Assembly (NCBI GenBank): GCA_002699145.1
Contig: PABK01000015.1
Location: forward strand, 1 to 51,228
Length of the DNA: 51,228 nucleotides
From: Halioglobus sp.
GTDB taxonomy: Bacteria; Pseudomonadota; Gammaproteobacteria; Pseudomonadales; Halieaceae
Direction: 5' to 3'
This document shows positions 25,797 to 34,468 of this stretch, one piece after another. Each line of letters begins with the position of its first letter. Position 1 is the first letter of the stretch. Under the pieces are notes generated by a model, which was not told the origin of the DNA, searched no databases, and saw nothing but the letters and a program-made list of their open reading frames with translations. Made by a program: the position numbers and the translations under genes.

Positions 25797-27913
25797 GAGT
25801 TTTCGTCGCTGAGAAGCCGTCGCTTGGCCGGGCGATTGCGGCGGTACTGCCTGGTCCACAAGAGCGTCACAAGACACATATTGTCTCTGGCGAGGGCAAT
25901 GTCGTGGTCTGGTGCGCCGGTCATCTTCTGGCGCAGTGTATGCCGGAGGACTACAACCCCGCCCATAAGACGTGGGCGATCAAGGACCTGCCCATTGTCC
26001 CCGATGACTGGCGACTCAAGCTGACCCCGAAGGCCCGCGAGCTCTACAGCACCATCAAGCGCCATGTGAAACAGGCTACGATGATTGTTCATGCCGGGGA
26101 TCCGGATCGGGAAGGGCAGTGGGTTGTCGATGCGGTCCTTGAGCAGATCGGTACTGGCAACACGCCGGTCAAGCGCGTCCTGATCAGTGACCTGAATCCG
26201 CAAGCGGTGCGCAAAGCCCTGCGCGCGATGCCGGATAACGCCCAATACCGCGGTTTGCGGGATGCCGCGGTGGGTCGCGCCCGGGCGGATTGGCTCTACG
26301 GACTCAATTTGACGCGGCTCTACACCCTGGAAGGACGGAGCGCGGGTCTTTTCGGTGTGCTGAGTGTCGGTCGGGTGCAGACCCCCGTGTTGGGCCTGGT
26401 CGTGCGTCGGGACCGCGAGATCGCCGATTTTCAGGCGCACCCGTTCTATGCGGTAGAGGCCGGTGTGATGGCCGATGGCACTGAGTTCATCGCCCAGTGG
26501 AGACCCGGCGAGCGAGCAGAACCCTACCTTGACCCCGACGGGCGTGTGATCGACAAGGCTTATGCGCAATCCGTTGCAACCGCACTGACCGGGCAGCCGG
26601 GGCAGGTGATCGCATACGTGCGCAAACCGGAGAAAATTCCACCGCCCTTGCCGTTCTCCCTGCCCGAGTTGCAGAAACTGGCCGCCAAGCTGAAGGGTCT
26701 CTCTCCCCGGCGAACCCTCGATCTGGCCCAGTCACTCTATGAAAAGCACCAGCTACTGACCTACCCACGTTCGGACTGCCCCTACCTGCCTCAGGATCAC
26801 CACGCCGAGGCCAGTGAGGTACGAGAGGCTATCACGCGGACCCTGGGCCGGGATCATTATTTGGCGCCTCTGACCGATGCGGTGGATTTGACACTCCACG
26901 GCCGCTGCTGGAACGACAGTAAGGTGACGGCCCACCATGCCATTATTCCGACCACGCGAGCCCTGTCGGCAGCAAGCCTGTCAGCCGATGAACACTTCAT
27001 CTACGGCCTGGTGGCGCACCGCTACCTGCTGCAGTTCCTGCCGCCCCGCACATTGCAGAAAACCGTGGTTGATATCGTTGTCCCGACGTCGGCCGGCGAC
27101 GAGCGGCTGCAGGCGAAGCAGGCCCTGGAGATCGACGCGGGTTGGTACGTCTGGCGACATGCACTGGCGGTCGTAGACGCAGCTGACAAGGCAACTGATG
27201 AACCGGTGGAGGAGGGTGGAGTGCCGCTGCCTACCCTAAAACCGGGACAGGGCATCGAAGTGACTGAGGCACACCTGCAGGAAAAGATGACCTCGCCACC
27301 GAAGCCCTTTACCGAAGCGACGCTACTGGACGCCATGACCGGGGTAGCCCGGTTTGTGGAGGATCCGTTGATCAGAAAGGTGCTGCGGGAAACGGACGGT
27401 CTTGGTACGCCGGCCACACAGGCAACGATACTTGAGACCCTCTTCAAACGGGAGTATCTCGAGAAGCAACGCAAGACGGTGGTGTCCACAGATCTGGGCA
27501 AGGCGCTGATTGATGCGCTGCCGGAGTTCGTGACGCTCCCTGACATGACCGCGTTGTGGGAGCTCAATCTGAATCAGATCGTGGAAGGCGACGAGACGCT
27601 TGCTCATTTTATGACCAGCATCCAGAAGCACGTGGAAGGCCTGGTGGAGGAGGGTGCCGGTGGATTGGTGATCCCGGAGGCACTGAAGGGTAACCGCACG
27701 CCACCCCGGAAAACGACCCGGAAGCGGGCGTCGGGGAAAGGTACCACGACCGCCACTACCCACCCCTGCACTCGCGAAGGCTGTAACGGTCAGCTACGCC
27801 GGATCAAAGGCAAGCACGGGTTTTTCTGGGGGTGCTCCAACTACCAGGATGGTTGTCGGGAGACCCGCAAGGATCGTCGGGGAAAACCAGCCAGGGACTC
27901 AGCTAAGGCATAG
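25793..27913 (+). CDS. topB: DNA topoisomerase III
   Basis: The 706-residue type IA topoisomerase relaxes and decatenates DNA by cutting one strand. The Toprim domain opens with MRVFVAEKPSLGRAIA and contains HAGDPDREGQ (the DxD and Glu that bind Mg). The active-site tyrosine is Tyr324 in LLTYPRSDCPYLP, close to Tyr328 of E. coli TopB. The C-terminus carries a basic linker and one topoisomerase C4 zinc finger (CTREGCNGQL then GCSNYQDGC). ICE-borne TopB copies are typical of this element class and may help replicate or resolve the element. It is translated together with the csrA-like gene. Confidence 0.93.
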   Translation: MRVFVAEKPSLGRAIAAVLPGPQERHKTHIVSGEGNVVVWCAGHLLAQCMPEDYNPAHKTWAIKDLPIVPDDWRLKLTPKARELYSTIKRHVKQATMIVHAGDPDREGQWVVDAVLEQIGTGNTPVKRVLISDLNPQAVRKALRAMPDNAQYRGLRDAAVGRARADWLYGLNLTRLYTLEGRSAGLFGVLSVGRVQTPVLGLVVRRDREIADFQAHPFYAVEAGVMADGTEFIAQWRPGERAEPYLDPDGRVIDKAYAQSVATALTGQPGQVIAYVRKPEKIPPPLPFSLPELQKLAAKLKGLSPRRTLDLAQSLYEKHQLLTYPRSDCPYLPQDHHAEASEVREAITRTLGRDHYLAPLTDAVDLTLHGRCWNDSKVTAHHAIIPTTRALSAASLSADEHFIYGLVAHRYLLQFLPPRTLQKTVVDIVVPTSAGDERLQAKQALEIDAGWYVWRHALAVVDAADKATDEPVEEGGVPLPTLKPGQGIEVTEAHLQEKMTSPPKPFTEATLLDAMTGVARFVEDPLIRKVLRETDGLGTPATQATILETLFKREYLEKQRKTVVSTDLGKALIDALPEFVTLPDMTALWELNLNQIVEGDETLAHFMTSIQKHVEGLVEEGAGGLVIPEALKGNRTPPRKTTRKRASGKGTTTATTHPCTREGCNGQLRRIKGKHGFFWGCSNYQDGCRETRKDRRGKPARDSAKA

Positions 27914-27933
27914 CACCCTCGGAGGGCGAAGCG

Positions 27934-28125
27934 GTGAGCAAAAAGACCTCGAATTACGAGAAGTGTGCCTGGCCGACGGTAGGTGTCCGGGAAGGGACCA
28001 GGGTCGAGGACTATGACTGGGGCTACCTCTATATCTATCCCGATGGGCGACCACCGGAGTTTCGAGTCAGCGAAAAGCCGACCGAACAGGAAATAAGGGA
28101 TCGCTGGGGGCATTACCCGAACTAG
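27934..28125 (+). CDS. Small protein downstream of topB, unknown function
   Basis: A 63-residue protein starting at GTG 27934, with GGAGG eight bases upstream. The opening SKKTSNYEKCAWPTVGVREG and the Tyr- and Pro-rich middle (DYDWGYLYIYPDGRPPEFRV) do not resemble a family I know. It is probably the last gene of the csrA-topB operon and converges on the Mrr-like gene 13 bases away. Confidence 0.6.
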   Translation: MSKKTSNYEKCAWPTVGVREGTRVEDYDWGYLYIYPDGRPPEFRVSEKPTEQEIRDRWGHYPN

Positions 28126-28138
28126 GGTCGGTCGAGGT

Positions 28139-28915
28139 TCAGGCATCGCGTGTATAGCGACACTGGGGGAATGACGAGCACCCCCAGAACGCTTGCCCGG
28201 CCTGCTTGCCACGCCGAGCTTTGCGCCTTACAGGCAAGGAACCGCAGCGTGGGCAGTCGATGGTGGTTGATTCGGCTTGTTTCGGTTGGGCGTGCCTTCG
28301 GGTGGCTGCTCCCATCAGGCCTTCCAACTGGTTGCCATCGATGAGATCGATGGCCTTGTCGGCCGCGAACTGGCAGGCCTCTCCGGTGAACAGGCCCGTG
28401 GTGACTACCGAGGCGCTCAATGCTCCCTCACTGACCATGACACCGTAGAGCTCGCGGACTACGGAGACACCCACTTTCTTGGATTTCCAGTGCTTGCATT
28501 GGACGAGGTGGGGCTTGCCGTCCTGCTCGAGGTGAATATCAATCCCGCCGTCAGGGCCGCCTGCGAGATTTTCGCGTACGGTGTAGCCGCGGCGACGGTA
28601 GATCTCGGCAATGTACTCTTCAAACTCGCGCCAGGGCAACCCGCGGATATCATTGAGTCGTCTGTGCGTGTCTACCAACTTTCGCTTTCGGTGACCATTT
28701 AGGTACGCGAAGGGCATGGGTGTCAGGAATAGGGTCGCCAGGAAGGGTGCAACCGCTGGTCCTGCTGTCTTCATGGCCAGTAAGAGCGGGTGTTCCGGGA
28801 TAATGGCGGGGACTACATATTTCAGTCCGATGAAAGCGGCCGCGGCCACCATGGGGCTTACCCACCATGGCGCGACCATCAGATCATCGAGTATTGACCG
28901 CTTCCTGCGTCCCAT
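28139..28915 (-). CDS. Mrr-like restriction endonuclease with membrane anchor and topoisomerase-type zinc finger
   Basis: The 258-residue protein has three parts. Residues ~15-75 hold two hydrophobic helices (WWVSPMVAAAAFIGLKYVVP and AVAPFLATLFLTPMPFAYL). Residues ~92-205 form the Mrr_cat nuclease: FEEYIAEIYRRRGYTV, then GGPDGGIDI and LVQCKHWK, giving the Asp...Gln-x-Lys catalytic set. The C-terminus is a topoisomerase C4 zinc finger (CPRCG then GCSSFPQC), similar to the one at the end of the neighbouring TopB. Mrr proteins cut modified or foreign DNA. Membrane-anchored Mrr-zinc finger proteins are widespread, but their targets are largely unknown. The gene converges on the topB operon. Confidence 0.85.
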   Translation of the reverse strand: MGRRKRSILDDLMVAPWWVSPMVAAAAFIGLKYVVPAIIPEHPLLLAMKTAGPAVAPFLATLFLTPMPFAYLNGHRKRKLVDTHRRLNDIRGLPWREFEEYIAEIYRRRGYTVRENLAGGPDGGIDIHLEQDGKPHLVQCKHWKSKKVGVSVVRELYGVMVSEGALSASVVTTGLFTGEACQFAADKAIDLIDGNQLEGLMGAATRRHAQPKQAESTTIDCPRCGSLPVRRKARRGKQAGQAFWGCSSFPQCRYTRDA

Positions 28916-29388
28916 CTGCTTGTCCTTTCGAGGCTCTCAGCCTGCGATTTTAGCGGCAAGGCGTTATTGCCGTACTCGAAAGCCTGAAAACTGGGAGACT
29001 GGTCACAGCCACAACGACATGGGATAGGCCCTCGCAAAGTTGCTATGTGGACTTGCACAGTACTCTCGGTCGTCGGTAACTACGTGTCGCTGAACGCGGT
29101 CGCAAACATCGATAGTTTCATCACAAGGAGCAGAATCCCTGCCTGAACGCGTCGAGTTGCGCGACCGCTAAATCTGCATCGCGCCCTCTGGCCATTTCCA
29201 ACAATAACGCTTCCGAGATTGGGGCGCTGAATGCCTAACCCGGTCTACCTCACTATTCGCCCAACCTTGCACAATTGCTCGATTACGCACCGACGAAGTG
29301 TCTACTGAAAATCAGTGGGTTGCGGGTTGAGAAATCCTGTTGCGATCTAAAATCATTTGGCAACTCCATTACTCAAATCGGAGGACCT
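28916..29388. other. Gap between Mrr-like and recombinase genes
   Basis: No intact gene is visible. A small hairpin (CGGCAA and TTGCCG arms around 28955-28973) and a perfect short palindrome (ACTGA at 29304-29308, TCAGT at 29312-29316) are present; the latter, 70-85 bases before the recombinase start, could belong to its resolution site. On the minus strand around 29130-29245 an in-frame stretch reads SEALLLEMARGRDADLAVAQ and ends at a stop, which looks like the tail of a decayed gene. Confidence 0.35.
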
Positions 29389-29967
29389 ATGATTATTGGA
29401 TATGCACGCGTTTCAAAAGTAGAAGACCAGGATACTGCCGCACAGCTCCAGGCGCTTAAAATCGCTGGAGCAGAACGGATTTTCGAGGAAACCGCCTCTG
29501 GTGGCCGCTGGGATCGGCCAGAGCTGCACAGGGCGTTGGACTTTCTGAGGGAAGGTGACGTTCTGGCGGTGTGGAAGCTGGACCGCCTGTCCCGCTCGTT
29601 AAAAGACTTGCTGTCAATTATGGACAAGATTGAAGGGCGGGGCGCGGACTTCAAGAGTCTGACTGAAGCTATCGACACTACAACGCCGGCGGGGCGGATG
29701 ATGATGCAAATGGTTGGATGCTTCGCCGAGTTTGAGCGTCAAATGATTCGGGAACGCACCAAGGTGGGGCTGGAGCACGCCAGGGCCAGAGGCGTTAGGC
29801 TTGGTCGGCGGCCGAAACTCACGCCCATGCAGCGGGCCGAAGTGATTGAAATGGTCAGAAGTGAGCGAAAGACGGCTGCGGAAGCTGCCAGGATCTTCAA
29901 TGTCCACCCATCGACGATATGCCGCCTTCTCGCGGTAGCGGAACAAAGGCGTAGACAAGGCATATAG
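29389..29967 (+). CDS. Serine site-specific recombinase (resolvase/invertase family)
   Basis: The 192-residue protein is a small serine recombinase. The catalytic serine is Ser9 in GYARVS, with partner arginines in LDRLSR and in the FERQMIRER block, and a C-terminal helix-turn-helix (TAAEAARIFNVHPSTICRLL) binds the site. Members resolve cointegrates or invert DNA; its length and close match to Tn3-type resolvases favour resolution. ATG 29389 has GGAGG four bases upstream; the frame upstream from 29275 is non-homologous. It sits at the left edge of the AbiE/type I defence block and may have helped deliver it. Confidence 0.85.
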   Translation: MIIGYARVSKVEDQDTAAQLQALKIAGAERIFEETASGGRWDRPELHRALDFLREGDVLAVWKLDRLSRSLKDLLSIMDKIEGRGADFKSLTEAIDTTTPAGRMMMQMVGCFAEFERQMIRERTKVGLEHARARGVRLGRRPKLTPMQRAEVIEMVRSERKTAAEAARIFNVHPSTICRLLAVAEQRRRQGI

Positions 29968-30087
29968 CTATATCAGATCGCACTGAATTACCTTTAATAT
30001 GTAATACTCTGCTAGTTTATATAGTGCTATAGTGTTTGGCAGTAATTCCGCTAAAAAAGGTAATATGTTGCGTTTTGATATAGTTCC
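29968..30087. promoter_or_regulatory. abiE promoter region with widely spaced inverted repeat
   Basis: A perfect 9-base inverted repeat, ATTACCTTT (29987-29995) and AAAGGTAAT (30056-30064), flanks 60 bases that include a palindrome TATAG-TG-CTATA (30020-30031). AbiEi antitoxins are known to repress their own promoter by binding inverted repeats, and this arrangement fits that. Confidence 0.5.
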
Positions 30088-30888
30088 ATGAAAGACCAGG
30101 TATCTCTTAGACAAAAGCGGCTCGCCTTATTGCTCCAGTCTACAAATGGCATGATTCGCGCTGAGGATGCGGCGCGTATTTTGGAACTGGACAGGCACAA
30201 AGCCGCCAGGCTTTTGGCCGGGTGGCACAACCAGGGCGTCATTCGCAGAGTCGCTCACGGTTTGTATGTGCCGGTACAACCGACGGCGCTGGGAAAGAAT
30301 CAGGTACTCGATGATCCCTGGATTCTTGTTCCCGAACTCTACGACCCCGGATATGTGGGAGGATGGTCGGCCCTTGAGCACTGGGAACTCACCGAGCAAC
30401 TTTTCAGGTCGGTTTGTGTGCTGACAAGTAAAAGGACTGTAGCAGGCGAGGCCAAGCATCAAGGAGTTGGCTTTTATATCAGTCACGTTCCTGAGATCCG
30501 GCTTTTTGGAACAAAGACTGTATGGCGTGGACGCATCAAAGTTCAGGTGTCCGACCCCCATAAGACGGTGCTCGATATACTTGATGACCCGTTCATCGGT
30601 GCAGGGTTGCAGCACACCATGGATGTAATCGCTACATACAAAAAGGAGTACGCTTCATCCAGTGATAGAGAAACGCTTCTTTCGCATGCTGACAAGTTCG
30701 GCAGCGGCGCGATTTTCAAAAAGCTCGGATTTGTAGCCGAGTATCTCGACTTTGAAGACGATTTTGTAGAGGAGTGCCGGAAGCGCCTGACACAAGGATA
30801 CACTCACCTTGATAAAAAGGCTAAAAAAACAAAGCTCATGACCCGTTGGAGGCTTTGGGTGCCAAAGGAATATGGCATAAATGATTGA
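30088..30888 (+). CDS. abiEi: AbiEi-type antitoxin and transcriptional repressor
   Basis: The 266-residue protein starts with a winged helix-turn-helix (LRQKRLALLLQST...GMIRAEDAARILELDRHKAARLLAGW, then GLYVPVQ as the wing), followed by the AbiEi C-terminal domain (PWILVPELYDPGYVGGWSALEHW, then VLDILDDPFIGAGLQH). AbiEi proteins repress the abiE operon and neutralise the AbiEii nucleotidyltransferase without a stable complex (type IV toxin-antitoxin). The stop overlaps the toxin start by eight bases. Confidence 0.88.
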   Translation: MKDQVSLRQKRLALLLQSTNGMIRAEDAARILELDRHKAARLLAGWHNQGVIRRVAHGLYVPVQPTALGKNQVLDDPWILVPELYDPGYVGGWSALEHWELTEQLFRSVCVLTSKRTVAGEAKHQGVGFYISHVPEIRLFGTKTVWRGRIKVQVSDPHKTVLDILDDPFIGAGLQHTMDVIATYKKEYASSSDRETLLSHADKFGSGAIFKKLGFVAEYLDFEDDFVEECRKRLTQGYTHLDKKAKKTKLMTRWRLWVPKEYGIND

Positions 30889-32347
30889 TAAGGAAGAGCT
30901 AATAGCGATTGCTGACGAGACCGGTTTAACGCCGGTAGTGGTTGAAAAAGACTATGTTCTCGGATGGCTGCTAGCTGCGATCAACGCTAGTAGACGATTG
31001 GCGGAATCGTGGGTGTTTAAGGGCGGAACCTGCCTCAAGAAGTGCTATTTCGAGACGTATCGTTTCTCCGAGGACCTGGATTTTACATTACGCGACGCCG
31101 GACAAATTGATGAGCAGTTCCTGCTTGAGCGATTTACGGAGATGGCAGAGTGGCTGTATGAACAGGCCGGTATCGAGATTCCCTCCGATAGATTCAAGTT
31201 CGACATTTATGATAACCCCAGAGGGGGCCGTTCCTGTGAGGGGCGCGTCTATTATCAAAGCTTCTTTGTAAAGGGAAACAAGAACCTTCCCAAGATCAAA
31301 TTCGATCTCACTTCGGACGAAGTACTCGTGATGCCGCCCGCTCGCCAGCCGGTGTTCCATGGCTATAGTGACGAGCCGGAGGAGGGTATTTATATCGATT
31401 GCTATGACTACCCAGAAGTCTTTGGCGAGAAAGTCCGTGCGTTGGGAGAACGCGGAAGGCCGCGCGATCTTTACGATGTTATCAATCTCTATCGCAACGA
31501 TAATCTTCCAGCTCCGGCTGTTGTGAGGGATGTTCTCGATCAGAAATGTGCCTACAAGAATATTGACCGGCCCGGCATTGCAGCCATGGCAAACTACAAA
31601 GACGCACTGGAGCAGAACTGGGAGCCTATGTTGGCACACCAACTGCCATCGCTACCGTCTCTGGATGTTTACTGGGAGGCTTTGCCGGAATTCTTTGACT
31701 GGCTGGAAGGGGTTGTTGAAGCGGCTAGACCGGTGCTTGGTGCCGTGCCTGGCGGCGGTGAGATCTACCGACCGACCTATGGCCGCTTGGGGCTGCGAAC
31801 GACTCAAGGCGGTTCGCTGGAGGTCATACGATTTGCTGCCGGTAACAGGGTGTGTGTGGAGCTTGATTACACCGATCAGCAGGGTAGACGCAGTACCCGT
31901 ATTATCGAACCGTATTCGCTGCGGCGGGCACAGAATGGCAATGTTCTTCTCTACGCCGTGCGCTCCGACAATGGACAGATCAGGGCTTACAGCGTTACCA
32001 ACATAAACAATGCCTCTATTACAGATAAGGTCTTCGTACCGCGCTACCAAGTGGAACTAAGTCCAGGATCAATGTCGGTGATGCCTGTCAGTTCTGGATC
32101 GGGGGACTCCCAATCGCTTGGATTGCCGCAAAGTACGAGGAAATCTACAGTATCCCGGCGCAGGCCCTTCGGCAGGCAGCAGACTTCGGCACGCCAAAAC
32201 ACCGGCCCCACTTATGTCTTCCGTTGTCCAATGTGCAACAAAACCTTCAAGCGCAAGACAATGAATGGGAAGCTTAATCCGCATAAGGACAAGAGCGGGT
32301 GGAATTGTTCGGGGCGCATGGGAATCTATGAACGAACAGTTTACTGA
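30881..32347 (+). CDS. abiEii: AbiEii nucleotidyltransferase toxin with extra WYL-like domain and zinc finger
   Basis: The 488-residue protein is far longer than usual AbiEii toxins (~300). Residues 1-270 form the nucleotidyltransferase: KGGTCLKKC (47-55) and RFSEDLDF (61-68) are the GS(T) and metal-binding motifs, and VFGEKVRALGERGRPRDLYD is the conserved helix. Residues ~315-395 look like a WYL domain: VELDYTDQQGRRSTR, then IIEPYSLRRAQNGNVLLYAV and a RAYSVTNINNASI segment. The C-terminus carries a zinc-finger-like motif, Cys449-x2-Cys452, then a His and a Cys about 20 residues on. AbiEii-type toxins transfer nucleotides, in studied cases to tRNA 3' ends, and cause abortive infection. The added domains suggest ligand sensing and nucleic-acid binding; this is inference. 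Confidence 0.8.
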   Translation: MIDKEELIAIADETGLTPVVVEKDYVLGWLLAAINASRRLAESWVFKGGTCLKKCYFETYRFSEDLDFTLRDAGQIDEQFLLERFTEMAEWLYEQAGIEIPSDRFKFDIYDNPRGGRSCEGRVYYQSFFVKGNKNLPKIKFDLTSDEVLVMPPARQPVFHGYSDEPEEGIYIDCYDYPEVFGEKVRALGERGRPRDLYDVINLYRNDNLPAPAVVRDVLDQKCAYKNIDRPGIAAMANYKDALEQNWEPMLAHQLPSLPSLDVYWEALPEFFDWLEGVVEAARPVLGAVPGGGEIYRPTYGRLGLRTTQGGSLEVIRFAAGNRVCVELDYTDQQGRRSTRIIEPYSLRRAQNGNVLLYAVRSDNGQIRAYSVTNINNASITDKVFVPRYQVELSPGSMSVMPVSSGSGDSQSLGLPQSTRKSTVSRRRPFGRQQTSARQNTGPTYVFRCPMCNKTFKRKTMNGKLNPHKDKSGWNCSGRMGIYERTVY

Positions 32348-32452
32348 GATAGGCATTGAGTATGATACGCCGTTCGCGTAACAACTTTAGGTAAGTTTTT
32401 TGGAGCAGCTCAATAATTGCTCAGTAATTTAGACAGAGGAACACCACGAACA

Positions 32453-34468
32453 ATGGCACAACTGGAAAACATCGAGGCGATAGAGCGCCGTCTTTGGGGT
32501 AGTGCGGATAATCTGCGGGCCAACAGCAACTACGCCAGCAATGAATATTTCATGCCCGTCATGGGGCTCATTTTCCTTCGTCATGCCTATAGCCGCTATC
32601 TGGCCATCAAGCCGGAAATCGAAGCAAGTCTTCCCAGCCGGGGCGGCAAGACCCGTCCACTGACCAAGGAGGACTTTTCCAGTAAGAGCGCTATCTATCT
32701 GAGACCGGAAGCACAATTCGATTATCTCGTTAATCTGTCTGATGCCGATGATCGCGCCCAGGCCATTATCAATGCCATGGATATGATCGAAGAGGACTAC
32801 GAGACTCTGGATGGTGTTCTACCCAAGAGTGAGTACCAGGAGCTCGATAACGAAGTTCTCGGAAATCTGTTCCGAACTTTCAATGACCCGGCTTTGAAGA
32901 GCGCCACAGGCGATATCTTTGGCCGGATTTATGAGTATTTCCTGACGCAATTTGCCGATCAAAAGGCTCATGACGGCGGTGAATTCTTTACGCCGGTGTC
33001 TCTGGTTCAAACGCTCGTTAACGTGATTGAGCCTGATCACGGTGATGTGATTGACCCGGCTTGTGGTTCAGGCGGTATGTTTGTGCAAAGCGCTCACTTT
33101 ATCGAGCATCTTCACAAGAGCCCGCAGGACGTGGCTACCTTCTATGGGGCAGAGAAGAACCCCACTACGATCCGCCTTGCCAAGATGAACCTCGCCGTTC
33201 ACGGCTTGGAAGGCAAGATTTCCAAAGCGATTTCCTATTACGAAGACCCCCATGAAATGCTGGGTAGTGCCGACTTTGTAATGGCCAATCCGCCCTTCAA
33301 TGTCGATGACGTTGACGCGGAAAAGATCAAGAACGATCCGCGCTTGCCGTTCGGCTTGCCGGGAGTTAATAACAAGAAGAAGGTCTCCAATGGTAACTAC
33401 CTCTGGATTTCCTATTTTTACAGCTACCTCAGTGACAAAGGGCGCGCCGGGTTCGTCATGTCTTCGCAAGCCTCCAGTGCTGGAAGCGGAGAAGCGGAAG
33501 TAAGGCGCAAGCTCGTGGAAACCGGCCATGTAGACGCCATGATGTCTATACGTGGTGATTTCTTTTACACCAGGTCCGTACCCTGTGAACTATGGTTTTT
33601 TGATAAAGCTAAGCCGGTAGAACGCAAAGACAATGTCTTGATGATTGACGCCCGGAATGTCTTCAGAAAAGGCCACGTGAAGCGCACCAAGTGTGACTTC
33701 TCACCGGAGCAGCTTGCCAAGCTGACATCTATCGTCTGGCTATATCGCGGTGAGAATGACCGTTTTGTAGCGCTGATCGAAAGCTATTTGCAAAGAACGC
33801 TGGATGAGGCGCAGGCCGCCAAAGAACCGATGGACGATTTCATCGCCAGCCTTGATGGCGTGATCGACAAGCTACCGGCAGTCGATGAAGAAACCACGAA
33901 AGCCTTTGCGTTGCTTAGTGTTGATATCAAATCTTTTGAAAACGCTATCGAATCTGAAAGTAAAGCCTGGGGCAAAGCCTCTCGTGACAACGCAGGTCTC
34001 ATTAAAGCTGCGGAGAAGCTGGAGCCCATCGCAGAAACGAGCCGTGTTCTCATCAAACAGATAGATCAACTCTTAAAATTTGCCGAAAAGCAGGCCAAAG
34101 AGACCCATGAAAAAGGGCTAAACAAACTGATTAAGGAGCTAGATATCCAGCGCAAGGCTGCTGTCGAGCAGCTTAAGGAAGTTCGCTATATCTTCAAGCA
34201 AGCACACTGGCTGCAAGAGCACTTCCCTGATGCCGAGCTTTGTGATGTAGAAGGGCTCGTCAAGCTTGTCGATATTGAAGAAATTGAAGCCAATGACTGG
34301 AGCCTAACGCCAGGTCGCTATGTGGGTATTGCACCGGAGGAGGAAGATGACGATTTCGACTTTGAAGAAGCCCTCACAGATATGCACATTGAGTTGAATG
34401 GACTAAATGAAGAAGCTACTTTGCTTGCTGCTCAAATTCAGAGAAACTTCGAGAGCTTGGGTATATGA
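32453..34468 (+). CDS. hsdM: Type I restriction-modification DNA methyltransferase HsdM
   Basis: The 671-residue N6-adenine methyltransferase subunit begins at ATG 32453; a TTG 36 bases upstream is less likely. After the N-terminal HsdM helical domain the catalytic domain shows GEFFTPVSLVQTLV, SAM-binding DPACGSGGMF and catalytic NPPF in VMANPPFNVDD. The C-terminal ~200 residues are rich in charged coiled-coil helices, longer than in E. coli HsdM. With HsdS it methylates host sites and with HsdR it restricts. The stop overlaps hsdS (ATGA). Confidence 0.93.
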   Translation: MAQLENIEAIERRLWGSADNLRANSNYASNEYFMPVMGLIFLRHAYSRYLAIKPEIEASLPSRGGKTRPLTKEDFSSKSAIYLRPEAQFDYLVNLSDADDRAQAIINAMDMIEEDYETLDGVLPKSEYQELDNEVLGNLFRTFNDPALKSATGDIFGRIYEYFLTQFADQKAHDGGEFFTPVSLVQTLVNVIEPDHGDVIDPACGSGGMFVQSAHFIEHLHKSPQDVATFYGAEKNPTTIRLAKMNLAVHGLEGKISKAISYYEDPHEMLGSADFVMANPPFNVDDVDAEKIKNDPRLPFGLPGVNNKKKVSNGNYLWISYFYSYLSDKGRAGFVMSSQASSAGSGEAEVRRKLVETGHVDAMMSIRGDFFYTRSVPCELWFFDKAKPVERKDNVLMIDARNVFRKGHVKRTKCDFSPEQLAKLTSIVWLYRGENDRFVALIESYLQRTLDEAQAAKEPMDDFIASLDGVIDKLPAVDEETTKAFALLSVDIKSFENAIESESKAWGKASRDNAGLIKAAEKLEPIAETSRVLIKQIDQLLKFAEKQAKETHEKGLNKLIKELDIQRKAAVEQLKEVRYIFKQAHWLQEHFPDAELCDVEGLVKLVDIEEIEANDWSLTPGRYVGIAPEEEDDDFDFEEALTDMHIELNGLNEEATLLAAQIQRNFESLGI

